DNA of 64,000 nucleotides from Aeromonas dhakensis (GTDB lineage Bacteria > Pseudomonadota > Gammaproteobacteria > Enterobacterales > Aeromonadaceae): contig NZ_CDBH01000064.1 of NCBI RefSeq assembly GCF_000820305.1, forward strand, positions 291,222 to 355,221, given 5' to 3'. The notes below the pieces were generated by a model. It did not search any database, was not told the origin of the DNA, and saw only the letters and a list, made by a program, of their open reading frames with translations. Positions 16,963-26,519 of this stretch are shown piece by piece; the stretch's first letter is position 1, and each line of letters starts with the position of its first letter. Made by a program: the position numbers and the translations under genes.

Positions 16963-18942
16963 GTGGCTGAATTAACATCAGAACAATTAAAACCTGCTTT
17001 TGCGATTGAACAGTTTCCTGCCCTCAGCGAGCTCGAACCCATTCCGTTTGCCGCGCTGCAACCCAGGGCCATCTCCGGCATCAAGCGTCTCGCCAGTTTT
17101 GATGGCGACTGCCCGGTCATGCTGCTCAACGGTTTTCCCGGGGTCGACTATGAAGATGTCTGCCAGACGCTGATCGCCACCTCTAATGGCAAGGATGGCG
17201 ACCTGTTCGATCTCTGCTACACGGAAAACCTGAACAATCCGTTCAAACCCATCTGGCTGCGCCTGCAACCCGGTACCGGCATCGAGTTTTGTGAAATGGT
17301 CGGTGAACTGCTCAAGTTGATGAGCCACCATCTGGATGCCGAGCGTCTGGTCACCCGCATCATGCGCAAGCAGAACAATGATCCCAAGATCGATGACTTC
17401 CTCTCCGATCTGGCCGCCCATGTGGCACAGGGGCTCGAATTTCAGCACCCGGTCCTCATCAACCTGCTGATCCACCATGAGGAGCAGGAAGCCCCCGTGG
17501 TGTATGGCCGCGATCTCAACTGGGACACCCTGTTCGGCTCCATCAACTACCAGACCGAGCAAGGTTCCGTCTATGCCAACCAGCACCTGCTGGAACCTGG
17601 CCTGCTGCGTCAGGCCAACGGTGGCTATCTGATCCTGCAGCTGGATGAGTTGCTGGATCAGCCCCATCTCTGGTTCAAGCTCAAGAACGCGATGCAAAAA
17701 GGCGAGCTGGACTGGAACGCCTATCAGGAAGGCAAGACCCTCACCCCCTTCTTTACCCCGGAAGCCACCCCCATCAAGCTCAAGCTGATCCTGGTCGGTG
17801 ACCGGCTCGATGTGGCCGAATTCCAGATGCTGGACAGAGATATGTCGGAGCGCATTTTCCTGCGTGCAGACCTGGTCTCCGAGGTGAACATCGAAGAGGA
17901 TCTGCCTGACTATCTGCAATATCTGGCCTGGCTGCGCGAGCGCTGGAACCTGCTGGACTTCACGCCGGCCGCCCTCGCAGCCCTCTGCCGCCATGCCAGC
18001 CGGCTCTGTGATCATCAGGAGTGGCTCTCGCTCTCCGAGGTGCAGCTCTCAGCCATCATGCGCATGGCCGACAGCCTGGCACGTGAGCTGGAAGCGGATG
18101 TCGTCACCGACGAGCACATTCGCGGGGCACTGGAAGAGCAGGATTATCGGCTCAACTACCTGGTCGAGCAGTCCGATCAGGGGGTCATCGACGGCCAGAT
18201 CCTGCTGCAGACCGATGGTGAGGAAGTGGGTCAGATCAACGGTCTCTCCGTCATTCAGGTCTCAGGGCACCCCTATGATTTCGGCGAGCCGGTGCGCCTC
18301 ACCGCTACCGTCCATCTGGGGGATGGTGATGTGGCGGACATCGAACGCAAGGCGGAGCTGGCAGGTCATATCCACGCCAAGGCGATGATGATCATTCACG
18401 GCTATCTCTCCAACAAATTTGGTGCAGAGAATCCCTCCCCGCTGTCGGCCAACCTGGTGTTCGAGCAGTCCTACCATGAGATCGATGGTGACAGCGCGTC
18501 TCTGACCGGTCTGTGCGCCCTGCTCTCCGCCCTCGCCCGCCAGCCTATCTACCAGCACTTTGCGGTTACCGGCGCGGTCGACCAGTTCGGCAACGTGCAG
18601 GCCGTCGGCGGCGTCAACGAGAAGATCGAGGGCTTCTTCCGGGTGTGCAAGATCCACGGGCTCACCGGCAAACAGGGGATCCTGCTGCCCGGTACCAACG
18701 CCCAGCAGCTCAACCTCTCTGATGAAGTGATCGCGGCAGTAGAAGCCGGCCAGTTCCATATCCACCCGGTGGATCATGTGGAAGAGGCCATCGAGCTGCT
18801 GACGGGCTGTGTGGCGGGCGAACCGGACATGCCGGATACCCTGTTTGGCCGCATCCAGCAGCGCCTGGATGAGCTCAACGGCACCGAGGCCGTCAAGGGG
18901 GGCGTGCTGCGCCGCCTGTTTGGCAGGCTATTCGGGGTATAA
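16963..18942 (+). CDS. ycbZ: Lon-related ATP-dependent protease YcbZ (LonH)
   Basis: This 659-residue Lon-family protein has a divergent N-terminal AAA-like region with little Walker A conservation (LLNGFPGVDYED near residue 60), an LQLDELLDQPHLWFKLKNAM segment, and a C-terminal S16 protease domain with the Ser-Lys dyad at S511 (DGDSAS) and K554 (VNEKIEGF). E. coli YcbZ (586 residues) has the same design and, as here, precedes fabA. Start is GTG at 16963 with a weak ribosome site. Its substrates are not established. Confidence 0.88.
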   Translation: MAELTSEQLKPAFAIEQFPALSELEPIPFAALQPRAISGIKRLASFDGDCPVMLLNGFPGVDYEDVCQTLIATSNGKDGDLFDLCYTENLNNPFKPIWLRLQPGTGIEFCEMVGELLKLMSHHLDAERLVTRIMRKQNNDPKIDDFLSDLAAHVAQGLEFQHPVLINLLIHHEEQEAPVVYGRDLNWDTLFGSINYQTEQGSVYANQHLLEPGLLRQANGGYLILQLDELLDQPHLWFKLKNAMQKGELDWNAYQEGKTLTPFFTPEATPIKLKLILVGDRLDVAEFQMLDRDMSERIFLRADLVSEVNIEEDLPDYLQYLAWLRERWNLLDFTPAALAALCRHASRLCDHQEWLSLSEVQLSAIMRMADSLARELEADVVTDEHIRGALEEQDYRLNYLVEQSDQGVIDGQILLQTDGEEVGQINGLSVIQVSGHPYDFGEPVRLTATVHLGDGDVADIERKAELAGHIHAKAMMIIHGYLSNKFGAENPSPLSANLVFEQSYHEIDGDSASLTGLCALLSALARQPIYQHFAVTGAVDQFGNVQAVGGVNEKIEGFFRVCKIHGLTGKQGILLPGTNAQQLNLSDEVIAAVEAGQFHIHPVDHVEEAIELLTGCVAGEPDMPDTLFGRIQQRLDELNGTEAVKGGVLRRLFGRLFGV

Positions 18943-18963
18943 ACGAAGTGATCGGAGTTGTTT

Positions 18964-18981
18964 AGCGAACATCTGTACGCT
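18964..18981. promoter_or_regulatory. FabR-type operator upstream of fabA
   Basis: AGCGAACATCTGTACGCT is an 18-base palindrome matching the FabR box form AGCGTACA-NN-TGTTCGCT recalled from E. coli fabA and fabB promoters. It ends 39 bases before the fabA start. FabR represses unsaturated fatty-acid synthesis when unsaturated acyl chains are abundant. Confidence 0.75.
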
Positions 18982-19020
18982 AAATTGGCCCGGCTTTGAC
19001 CCATTTTAAGGATAACCAGC

Positions 19021-19581
19021 GTGACCGTAGACAATTCCACCATTGATGCCCGCCTTTCCCTGTGTGAACAAGGCAAAGACTCGTTTACCCGTGAAGAGCT
19101 GCTCGCCTGCAGCCGTGGCGAGCTGTTTGGTGAGGGCAACAGCCAGCTGCCCGCCCCCAACATGTTGATGATGGATCGTATCGTCAAGATCAATGACCAT
19201 GGTGGTGAGCACGGTAAAGGCGAGATCCTGGCAGAACTCGACATCACACCGGATCTCTGGTTCTTCGATTGCCACTTCCCGGGTGACCCCGTCATGCCTG
19301 GCTGTCTCGGTCTGGATGCCATGTGGCAGCTGGTTGGTTTCTTCCTCGGCTGGAAAGGCGGCCCCGGCAAAGGCCGTGCGCTGGGGGTTGGCGAGGTGAA
19401 ATTCACCGGTCAGATCCTGCCGACTGCCAAGAAAGTGACCTACAAGATCACCTTCAAGCGCGTCATCAATCGCAAGTTGGTGATGGGAATTGCCGATGGC
19501 GTGGTGGAAGTGGATGGTCGCCCCATCTACAGCGCCACCGACCTGAAAGTGGGCCTGTTCAAGGACACCACCGCATTCTGA
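19021..19581 (+). CDS. fabA: 3-hydroxydecanoyl-ACP dehydratase/isomerase
   Basis: FabA dehydrates 3-hydroxydecanoyl-ACP and isomerises the product to the cis-3 form, starting unsaturated fatty-acid synthesis. This hot-dog-fold protein of 186 residues (E. coli 172) has catalytic His85 ([15 protein letters not shown]) and Asp99 (GLDAMWQL). The extra length is at the N-terminus. The GTG start follows AAGGAT. It lies downstream of ycbZ and convergent with rmf, as in E. coli, and carries its own FabR-type box. Confidence 0.97.
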   Translation: MTVDNSTIDARLSLCEQGKDSFTREELLACSRGELFGEGNSQLPAPNMLMMDRIVKINDHGGEHGKGEILAELDITPDLWFFDCHFPGDPVMPGCLGLDAMWQLVGFFLGWKGGPGKGRALGVGEVKFTGQILPTAKKVTYKITFKRVINRKLVMGIADGVVEVDGRPIYSATDLKVGLFKDTTAF

Positions 19582-19617
19582 TGAGCTGACTGGCCACCTG
19601 GTCAGACCGCACAACGT

Positions 19618-19640
19618 AAAGGGGCCGCCATGGCCCCTTT
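19618..19640. terminator. Terminator between fabA and rmf
   Basis: AAAGGGGCC and GGCCCCTTT form a 9-bp stem with a 5-base loop, followed by CCTTTTT, between the convergent genes. Confidence 0.85.
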
Positions 19641-19669
19641 CCTTTTTGCAATGTGTGATGAAGTACCGA

Positions 19670-19846
19670 CTACTTCATGAAGAGGCCTGAGCCCCGCCCT
19701 TCCATGGCATCACGCCAACCACCAAGCCAGTGCCCACGTGCATCCAGGCATTGATACGGACACGCTTCTTTCTGTTTGCCGACCACGCCAGCCTGATAAC
19801 CACGAGCACGAGCTCTTTCCAGACGGTCCCGTTTTTGTCTCTTCAT
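19670..19846 (-). CDS. rmf: Ribosome modulation factor
   Basis: Rmf drives dimerisation of 70S ribosomes into inactive 100S particles in stationary phase. This 58-residue basic protein begins MKRQKRDRLERA and keeps GYQAG, CPYQ and WLGGWRDAM, as in E. coli Rmf (55 residues). The C-terminal eight or so residues differ. An additional in-frame ATG lies immediately upstream (19849); GAGGG is spaced for either. Position opposite fabA matches E. coli synteny. A terminator-like hairpin occupies the leader. Confidence 0.96.
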   Translation of the reverse strand: MKRQKRDRLERARARGYQAGVVGKQKEACPYQCLDARGHWLGGWRDAMEGRGSGLFMK

Positions 19847-19871
19847 CATCTACGACCCTCTTCCGTGGAAC

Positions 19872-19904
19872 AAAAAAAGCGACCAATTTTTCATCGGTCG
19901 CTTT
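19872..19904 (-). terminator. Terminator-like hairpin in the rmf leader
   Basis: On the minus strand AAAGCGACC and GGTCGCTTT pair around an 11-base loop, and the arm runs into seven T. It ends only 23-26 bases before the rmf start codon. It may terminate the uup-DUF3466 transcript, or act as an attenuator if the rmf promoter (candidate TTGACC-N17-TAAAGA at about 19935-19907) lies upstream of it. Confidence 0.65.
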
Positions 19905-20009
19905 CATCTTTACCCCAGGGGGTTGGCAGGGTCAAACAAAAAATTTCATGCTATCCGGTCATTGTGACACAAGACACTGAACCGCATTAATTTTTAGTGA
20001 CACAACTTT

Positions 20010-21647
20010 TTAGCGCTGGAAACGGCGCAACCAGGCGAATGGCAGGGCCAGCAGAGTCAACCAGAACAGGCTACCACCACCGCTGCCGCCATCCTGACCG
20101 GTCTGGTTGTTGACCGGTGCGTTGGCGACCACATAACCGGCCGGATCGTTGTTCTTGTAGTCGGTCACGACCGGTGCCAGCTTGACGCTGACCACGGTAG
20201 CGTTGGTGCGGTTGTTCAGATCGCTCTCGCTGTTGTAGCGATAGGCGGTCGCGGCCACAGTCCCATTCTCGCTGATGCCGCTGGCATAGGCGATGTGATA
20301 GTAGTAACCGTTCTGGGCACACTGCTTGGCACCCGCATCATCCAGACCACAGATGAGATCGTTCAGGTACCAGTTGTTGCCGGTCGCCGCGTTGAGCAGG
20401 AAGCCTTCCTGCATGCGGTTGGTGCCGTTGACCACGGGCTGGGTCTGATGGCGGGAATCACGCCAGCCAACCACCATGTTGTGGTTGTTGATGGCGGCCG
20501 CTTCCGAGCCGGAGCCGCTGAGCGGCTTGTCCTGCAGGGAGACCACGGCGTTGGTGGTCGGCGTATTCAGGTTGAACACGAACATCTCCACCGGGCGGTT
20601 CTGGCCCTTGTTGATACGATAGAGCTGGTTGCCGACCACATAACCGTTGTCATTGACCCCCACGGCCCAGCTGTGTTGCAGCTTGGCGTCATCCTTGCCG
20701 GGCTCGCCTTCGGCCAGCGGGATGATCTGGGTGGTCCCTACCTTGCTGCCATCCAGATCCAGTGTCCAGTAGGCGGCCAGGTTGCGGCCATCCAGGTAGT
20801 TGGTGCCGATCTCGCCGGTGGAGGAGTACCCTACCCCATACAGCGTGCCGTTGAATTTGCCCACGCCGAGCGCGGAAGCGGTCTGCACCACTTCGTTGCG
20901 GCCCCGGGCATACTCGTTGGCCTGCAGCAGCTTGTTGAAGGTACCGGTACTGTTGACCAGCCAGAAGCTCGCCTGGGTGTTGAGGCCCGGGCAGTAACGG
21001 TAGTCACCGTACTGGCCGTCGTTGCCGGCAAAGCACCAGTTGTAGGTTTCGGAGTTGACGGCGATGTTCTTGCCGGTGGCAGCGGTACCGGTCACCAGAT
21101 ACTGGCCATTGTCCAGCTTCTTGATGCTGGTCGGCACGCTCAGGCTGTGAGTGCCGGCGCCATCCTTCAGCTCGACGGGGTTGCCCTCCTCGACCACGGC
21201 AAAGGCGGTACGCACCTTGCCATTCATCTTGTAGCCCGCCCGGGTGCCGGGTACGTCACCCAGCGCGGTCACCAGACCGTCGGTCTCGCCCAGCTGCACG
21301 TAACCTACGTTGTTGCGCTGGTCGACACCATCGAGGAAGTCACGACGCCACTGGTAGGCGAAGTTGCTGTTGTCGTTCCAGAAGGAGTTGCAGACCGAGT
21401 TGGAGAGCATGCAGCCCTGCTCGAAGCGGAAGCGGTCAACCAGGAAGTCGGCGAAGCGCACGGTCGAGAAGTGCTCGGCCATGTTGTTCTTGGTGTTGAT
21501 CCCGATGAGCCCGTTGCCGTCGCCGCTGATCCCGCTGGCGTAACCCTTGTCGGACGCATCGACAATGGTGAAAAAGGGACTTTGTGCCGCCTGGGCATTC
21601 AGGCTGGCGCTGACCAGAATGGCCAACATGGATAATTGCTTTTTCAT
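20010..21647 (-). CDS. DUF3466 exported protein with GlyGly-CTERM anchor
   Basis: This 545-residue secreted protein has a signal peptide (MKKQLSMLAILVSASLNAQA) and then a long repeat-containing domain with recurring GYASGISGDG, GVNDNGYVVGNQL, INNHNMVVGWRDS and YASGISENGTVAATAY units, typical of DUF3466. The C-terminus is a GlyGly-CTERM sorting signal: a Gly/Ser-rich stretch (GGSGGGS), a hydrophobic segment and a basic end (RRFQR). Such proteins are processed by rhombosortase and often exported by type II secretion. The start lies 8 bases after uup, so the two form an operon. Function is unknown. Confidence 0.85.
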   Translation of the reverse strand: MKKQLSMLAILVSASLNAQAAQSPFFTIVDASDKGYASGISGDGNGLIGINTKNNMAEHFSTVRFADFLVDRFRFEQGCMLSNSVCNSFWNDNSNFAYQWRRDFLDGVDQRNNVGYVQLGETDGLVTALGDVPGTRAGYKMNGKVRTAFAVVEEGNPVELKDGAGTHSLSVPTSIKKLDNGQYLVTGTAATGKNIAVNSETYNWCFAGNDGQYGDYRYCPGLNTQASFWLVNSTGTFNKLLQANEYARGRNEVVQTASALGVGKFNGTLYGVGYSSTGEIGTNYLDGRNLAAYWTLDLDGSKVGTTQIIPLAEGEPGKDDAKLQHSWAVGVNDNGYVVGNQLYRINKGQNRPVEMFVFNLNTPTTNAVVSLQDKPLSGSGSEAAAINNHNMVVGWRDSRHQTQPVVNGTNRMQEGFLLNAATGNNWYLNDLICGLDDAGAKQCAQNGYYYHIAYASGISENGTVAATAYRYNSESDLNNRTNATVVSVKLAPVVTDYKNNDPAGYVVANAPVNNQTGQDGGSGGGSLFWLTLLALPFAWLRRFQR

Positions 21648-21655
21648 CTACTTCC

Positions 21656-23578
21656 TTAGTCCTGATGTTTCAACGCTTCCAACTCCTCCCAGCGGGAGAA
21701 GGCTTGTTCCAATGCCGCCTCTGCGGCATTCAGGGCATCCAGTTTGGTCTGGGTTTGTTCCGCAGGCAGGGAGAAGAAACCGGGGTGGTTGATCTCCGTC
21801 TGCAGGGCATCCAGCTCCGCCTCCAGCAGTTCCAGCCGGGCTGGCAGATTATCCAGCTCCAGCTGCAACTTGTAAGAGAGTTTCTTCTGTTTTGCCGCGA
21901 CCGGCGCCTGCGTCACGACAGGCTCTGGCGCCTTGCTCTGGGGCTGCTTCGCCGCCTGCTGTGCGGCCAGCTGAGACTGCTGCTGGGCACGGGTGGCCAT
22001 CATGTCGGCATAGCCCCCCACATAATCACTGATCCGCCCATCCCCTTCAAACAACCAGCAACCGGTCACGGTATTGTCGATGAAACGACGATCGTGGCTA
22101 ACCAGCAGCAGGGTACCGGGATAGTCCGCCAGCAGCTCTTCCAGCAGTTCCAGCGTTTCGACATCCAGGTCGTTGGTTGGTTCATCGAGGATCAGTAAAT
22201 TACTGGGCTTCAAGAACAATTTGGCCAACAGTAAACGGTTTTTTTCGCCCCCTGACAAGGCTTTCACCGGGGTGCGTGCCCGTTTTGGCTCAAACAGGAA
22301 GTCCTGCAGGTAGCCGAGGATGTGGCGGGAGCGGCCGCGCACCATCACCTCCTGCTTGCCCTCGCCCACGTTATCCACCACCGTCTTCTCGGGGTCGAGC
22401 TGTTCGCGGTACTGATCGAAGTAGGCCACTTCCAGGTTGGTACCCTGCCGCACCGAGCCGCGGGTTGCCTCGAGCTGGCCGAGCAGCAGCTTGATCAGGG
22501 TCGACTTGCCACAGCCGTTGGGGCCGACCAGTGCAATCTTGTCGCCACGCAACACCTGCAGATCCAGCCCCTGAAACAGGGTGCGATCGCCAAAGTCGAG
22601 ACCCAAGCCTTCACTTTCAAATACCAGCTTGCCGGAGCGGCCTGCTTCGTCCAGCTGCAGCTTGGCCTTGCCCTGCAGCTCACGGCGCTGGGTCCGCTCC
22701 ATGCGCATCGCCTTGAGGGCGCGCACCCGTCCCTCGTTGCGGGTACGGCGGGCCTTGATCCCCTGGCGCACCCACACCTCTTCCTGGGCCAGCTTGCGAT
22801 CGAACTCGGCATTTTTCAGCTCCTCGACCCGCAGCCACTCCTCCTTGCCCTGCAGGTACTCGTCGTAGTTGCCGGGCCAGGAGGTGATCACGCCGCGATC
22901 CAAGTCGATGATCCGGGTCGCCAACTTGTGGATGAACTCCCGGTCGTGGGAGATGAAAACGATGGCGCCGCGAAAATCCTTGAGAAACTCTTCCAGCCAG
23001 TTGATGGCATCGATGTCCAGGTGGTTGGTCGGCTCGTCCAGCAGCAGCAGATCCGGATCGCAGGCCAGCGCGCGAGCCAGTGCTACCTTGCGCAGCCAGC
23101 CGCCGGAGAGGCTGTCGAGGGTCACGTCGGGATCCAGACCGAGCAGGGTCAGCACCTGGTTGATGCGGGTCTCGAACTGCCAACCATTCTGGTAGTCGAG
23201 CTGCTCCTGCAGCTGGCTCATCTTGCGAATGTTGGCATCGGAGGCATTGTGTGCCAGCTCCATTGAGATATGGTGATACTGCTTGAGCAGCTCCCCTACC
23301 CCGGCCAGCCCTTCGGCGGCGTAGTCAAACACGGTAAGCTCGCTCGAGGCGGGGGGATCCTGCTCGAGGCGGGTCACTTTCAAGTCTTGCTGCAGCACCA
23401 GACGGCCATCGTCCAGCGGCAGTTCGCCGGCGATCACCTTCATCAGGGTGGACTTGCCCGCCCCGTTGCGCCCCACCAGACAGAGGCGCTCGCCCCGCTC
23501 GATGGTGAGCTCGGCCTGGTCGAGCAGCGGAAAATCACTGAACGACAGGGAAGCGCCGTGCAATGTCAAAAGAGCCAT
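21656..23578 (-). CDS. uup: ABC-F ATPase Uup
   Basis: Uup is a cytoplasmic ABC-F ATPase linked to ribosome function and to suppression of transposon excision. The 640-residue protein has two ABC domains without membrane segments: Walker A GRNGAGKST and GPNGCGKST, signatures LSGGW and LSGGEKN, and a linker between them. A C-terminal coiled-coil region follows (about 555-640), rich in Leu, Glu and Ala, as in Uup and unlike the shorter EttA. Order rlmKL-uup is as in E. coli; DUF3466 replaces pqiABC downstream. Confidence 0.95.
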   Translation of the reverse strand: MALLTLHGASLSFSDFPLLDQAELTIERGERLCLVGRNGAGKSTLMKVIAGELPLDDGRLVLQQDLKVTRLEQDPPASSELTVFDYAAEGLAGVGELLKQYHHISMELAHNASDANIRKMSQLQEQLDYQNGWQFETRINQVLTLLGLDPDVTLDSLSGGWLRKVALARALACDPDLLLLDEPTNHLDIDAINWLEEFLKDFRGAIVFISHDREFIHKLATRIIDLDRGVITSWPGNYDEYLQGKEEWLRVEELKNAEFDRKLAQEEVWVRQGIKARRTRNEGRVRALKAMRMERTQRRELQGKAKLQLDEAGRSGKLVFESEGLGLDFGDRTLFQGLDLQVLRGDKIALVGPNGCGKSTLIKLLLGQLEATRGSVRQGTNLEVAYFDQYREQLDPEKTVVDNVGEGKQEVMVRGRSRHILGYLQDFLFEPKRARTPVKALSGGEKNRLLLAKLFLKPSNLLILDEPTNDLDVETLELLEELLADYPGTLLLVSHDRRFIDNTVTGCWLFEGDGRISDYVGGYADMMATRAQQQSQLAAQQAAKQPQSKAPEPVVTQAPVAAKQKKLSYKLQLELDNLPARLELLEAELDALQTEINHPGFFSLPAEQTQTKLDALNAAEAALEQAFSRWEELEALKHQD

Positions 23579-23599
23579 TCTTGTTCCTTCTTGCTAATG

Positions 23600-23634
23600 A
23601 AAAAACGGGCGGCAGACTGAGTCTCCCCCCGTTT
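23600..23634 (-). terminator. Terminator after the rlmKL-glutaredoxin operon
   Basis: On the minus strand AAACGGG and CCCGTTT flank an 18-base loop and run into TTT, between the glutaredoxin-like gene and uup. Confidence 0.55.
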
Positions 23635-23651
23635 CATCGTCAAATCGCCCA

Positions 23652-23882
23652 CTACTCCCGGGCGGCGAGCCACGCTTGCAGCTCCGCCAGAGTAAAGGGC
23701 CAACCCAGTTCACGCCCGGCCTCGTCGCGCACGACCGGAATGCGCACCCGGTAGGCCTCGAGCCAGTCGGCGTCATCCAGGATGTCGCAGCGGCGGGTCC
23801 TGCCGGCAAGGCCGGCCTGCTCCACCAGCCCCCAGGCCTGTTCGCACAGGTGGCAACCGTCGGTGTGAAACAGGGTCAGCAT
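23652..23882 (-). CDS. Glutaredoxin-like protein with CHLC motif
   Basis: This 76-residue thioredoxin-fold protein has LFHTDGCHLCEQA with a CxxC active site (C10/C13), a cis-proline segment RIPVVRDE and a final amphipathic helix LAELQAWLAARE. Its start ATG shares one base with the TGA of rlmKL in the overlap TGATG, which indicates re-initiation coupling. The family is often called glutaredoxin-like (DUF836 type). The open frame continues far upstream antiparallel to no gene but inside rlmKL in another frame; only these last 76 codons are coding. Confidence 0.85.
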   Translation of the reverse strand: MLTLFHTDGCHLCEQAWGLVEQAGLAGRTRRCDILDDADWLEAYRVRIPVVRDEAGRELGWPFTLAELQAWLAARE

Positions 23883-26014
23883 CAGCCCTGGGCCTCGGCA
23901 TGGGTGATGATCCAGCAGTTGTGGATATGCTGGTTGCGCTCGAAATCCTTCGGCCGGGTCTTGCCGGTGATGTTCTGGGCCTTGAGACCGATGGCCTCGA
24001 GACCTGCCAGATCCATCTTGAAGTGGCGCTTGTTGTTGGAGAAGACCAGGGTGCCACCCGCAGCCAGCAGACGCTTGAGGTGCTGCATCAGCAACAGGTG
24101 ATCGCGCTGCACGTCGAAGCTCTCGTCCATCCGCTTGGAGTTGGAGAAGGTGGGCGGATCGATGAAGATGAGGTCGTACTGCTCGTCCGCCTCGGAGAGC
24201 CACTTCAGGCAGTCCGCCTGCACGAACTTGTGTTCGCGGCCCACCAGCGAGTTGAGGCGCATGTTGTCCTGTGCCCAGTTCAGGTAGGTGCGCGACATGT
24301 CCACCGTGGTGGTTTCGCTGGCTCCGCCCAGACCCGCGTGCACGGTGGCACTGCCGGTGTAGGCAAAGAGATTCAGGAAGCGCTTGCCACGGGCCATCTC
24401 GCCCAGCATGCGGCGGGTCTGACGGTGGTCGAGGAACAGGCCGGTGTCGAGATAGTCGTAGAGGTTGACCCACAGACGGGCACCGTACTCCTGCACCTCC
24501 ATCCGGTGCTGCTCTTCGGAGAGCTTCTGGTACTGCTGTTTGCCTTCCTGACGCTCGCGCACCTTCAGGATCACCTTCTCGCCATCCATGCCGGTCACCT
24601 TGATGGCGGCCTGTACCATGTCGAGCAGGCGCTGACGGGTCTTCTGGGCGGGGATATCCTTGGGCGCCGCGTACTCCTGCACCACCAGGTAGTCCTGATA
24701 GCGGTCGATGGCGGCGTTGTACTCCGGCAGATCGGCGTCGTAGAGACGGTAGCAGTCGAGGTTCTCTTTCTTCGCCCACTTCTCGAGGGCCTTCAGATTC
24801 TTGCGCAGACGGTTGGCAAAGTCCTGCGCCACCTCTTTTTGGGAGGCCACGGAGTCCAGCGCGATCTGGTAGTTGCGCAGCTGACACTCGAGCGCCCCGT
24901 TGAACAGGCGATATTGCTTGTCGGCGCGCAGGCGCAGACAGCTGAGCAGCTCGGGGGAGGCAGAAAGGATCGAGACTTTCCACCCCTGGAAGCTGCGACG
25001 CAGGGCATCGCCAAGGGCCTGGTGTACTTCCAGCAGCGCCGGGAACTCGCCGAGACGCTCGCCATAGGGCGGGTTGGAAATGAGCATACCAACCTGACGG
25101 GTCTCCCCTTCCGCCGCCATGGGCAGCGGGTTTTCCAAGGCGGTCGCATCGGCCTGCTTGAAGGTGATGAGATGGGCAACGCCGGCGGCTTTGGCGTTGT
25201 CACGGGCTTTGAGCAGCACGCGGGAGTCGGCATCACAACCGAACAGCTTCACCTCGCAGCGCTGCATGCCGCGTTTGGCGCGCACTTGCGCCTCCATCAT
25301 CAGGCTTTGCCACAGTTCGCTGTCATGCTGCAGCCAGCGATCGAAACCGAAGCGCTCGCGGCGCAGGGCCGGCGCCATGTCGGCGGCGATAAAGGCCGCT
25401 TCAATCAGTAGGGTACCGGAACCGCACATGGGGTCCATCATGGGCTCACCGGCCCAGCCGCTACGGGCGATCATGGCCGCGGCCAGGTTCTCTTTGAGCG
25501 GTGCCTCACCGGTGCCCTGACGATAGAAGCGCTGGTGCAGCGCGGGGCCTGACAAGTCCAGCGTGATATTGGCCTTGCCCTTGCCCAGATGGGCCATGAT
25601 GCGAATGTCCGGGGATTTCTTGTCCACGTCCGGGCGCACATGACCACGCTTGGTGAAGCGATCGACGATGGCGTCCTTGATCTTGAGCGCGCCGTACTGG
25701 GTGTTGCGAATGGAGGCGTTGGTACCGGTGAAATCCACCGCTATGGTGGCGGTGCCGGAGAAGTGCTCTTCCCAGGGAATGGTATGGGCGCCCAGATAGA
25801 GGTCCAGATCGTCGTTCATCTGGAACTCGGAGAGCACCAGCACGATGCGGGAGGCAAAACGGCTCCACAGACAGGCCTTGTAACCGATGGCCAGCTCGCC
25901 GCAGAAATGGACGCCGGCCACGGTCTCGCGGACCTGCTCTGCACCCAGATTGGTCAGCTCGACGGCCAACAGGTTTTCCAGCCCCTTGGGGCAGGTTGCA
26001 AAAAATTCTTTCAT
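23882..26014 (-). CDS. rlmL: Bifunctional 23S rRNA methyltransferase RlmKL
   Basis: This fusion enzyme methylates G2445 (RlmL, N2) and G2069 (RlmK, N7) of 23S rRNA. The 710-residue protein has an N-terminal THUMP domain (about 45-155), an RlmL methyltransferase domain with [12 protein letters not shown] and SNPPYGERL, and a C-terminal RlmK domain with [17 protein letters not shown] and [13 protein letters not shown]. The ATG at 26014 ([11 protein letters not shown]) is chosen by family; an earlier in-frame codon at 26050 lacks support. E. coli RlmL is 702 residues. Confidence 0.95.
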   Translation of the reverse strand: MKEFFATCPKGLENLLAVELTNLGAEQVRETVAGVHFCGELAIGYKACLWSRFASRIVLVLSEFQMNDDLDLYLGAHTIPWEEHFSGTATIAVDFTGTNASIRNTQYGALKIKDAIVDRFTKRGHVRPDVDKKSPDIRIMAHLGKGKANITLDLSGPALHQRFYRQGTGEAPLKENLAAAMIARSGWAGEPMMDPMCGSGTLLIEAAFIAADMAPALRRERFGFDRWLQHDSELWQSLMMEAQVRAKRGMQRCEVKLFGCDADSRVLLKARDNAKAAGVAHLITFKQADATALENPLPMAAEGETRQVGMLISNPPYGERLGEFPALLEVHQALGDALRRSFQGWKVSILSASPELLSCLRLRADKQYRLFNGALECQLRNYQIALDSVASQKEVAQDFANRLRKNLKALEKWAKKENLDCYRLYDADLPEYNAAIDRYQDYLVVQEYAAPKDIPAQKTRQRLLDMVQAAIKVTGMDGEKVILKVRERQEGKQQYQKLSEEQHRMEVQEYGARLWVNLYDYLDTGLFLDHRQTRRMLGEMARGKRFLNLFAYTGSATVHAGLGGASETTTVDMSRTYLNWAQDNMRLNSLVGREHKFVQADCLKWLSEADEQYDLIFIDPPTFSNSKRMDESFDVQRDHLLLMQHLKRLLAAGGTLVFSNNKRHFKMDLAGLEAIGLKAQNITGKTRPKDFERNQHIHNCWIITHAEAQG

Positions 26015-26354
26015 CACGCTCACGGGGAAGCCATAAAAATAGTGCCGCATTATACCTTAAGCGGCGATCCGGAGCAGCAAAAGCTTGGGCATGTCGGCAT
26101 AAAGAGCGCGCAGTTGACCCTGAGGCTGTGGTTGCGCCTGTGCAGGATGAAGGCCGGTAATGGTGACATTGATGACAAGCGAGTGACTCCGTAACGACAG
26201 CACACGCAACGTCAATGCGAGTGATGGCACAAAAAGCAGCATCGGCTATTTTGCGAGCAAGTCTTGATCCGTTATCCGGATATATATTCCCCCTTTCCCT
26301 CTTCTAAATTGCCACATCTGACAGGAGTCAAACAAAACTCAAATCGTTATTATT

Positions 26355-26435
26355 CTTCACGACAGAGCAAGTCCTTTCTGTAAACCCCGTGCTTTGCCCT
26401 CCCGTTATCGTCCGTAAATGGGAGGGCTATTTTTT
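26355..26435 (+). ncRNA. Candidate small RNA, unit 1
   Basis: An about 80-base unit contains a hairpin (ACAGA/TCTGT, 26362-26381), a C-rich linker (TAAACCCC) and an intrinsic terminator with an 8-bp stem (GCCCTCCC / GGGAGGGC, 26396-26427) followed by TATTTTTT. No ORF with a ribosome site precedes the terminator, and a TTATTATT at 26346-26353 could be a -10 element. This is the layout of an Hfq-dependent sRNA. I do not recognise a known family. Confidence 0.4.
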
Positions 26436-26519
26436 ACATCCCCTCCCCGTTTATGCCGACATTGCCCCGCCTGTCATATCTATCAGGTTTCAAGAGAAAC
26501 TACAGGTTTTAGAATAGTC

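Noticed and set aside
20295..21635. 446-codon plus-strand frame opposite the DUF3466 gene
   Set aside because: Antisense shadow; no ribosome site and no recognisable domain, while DUF3466 has signal peptide and sorting signal.
23883..24983. Long N-terminal extension of the glutaredoxin-like frame
   Set aside because: It runs in a second frame inside rlmKL; only the last 76 codons after the TGATG overlap show thioredoxin-fold sequence.
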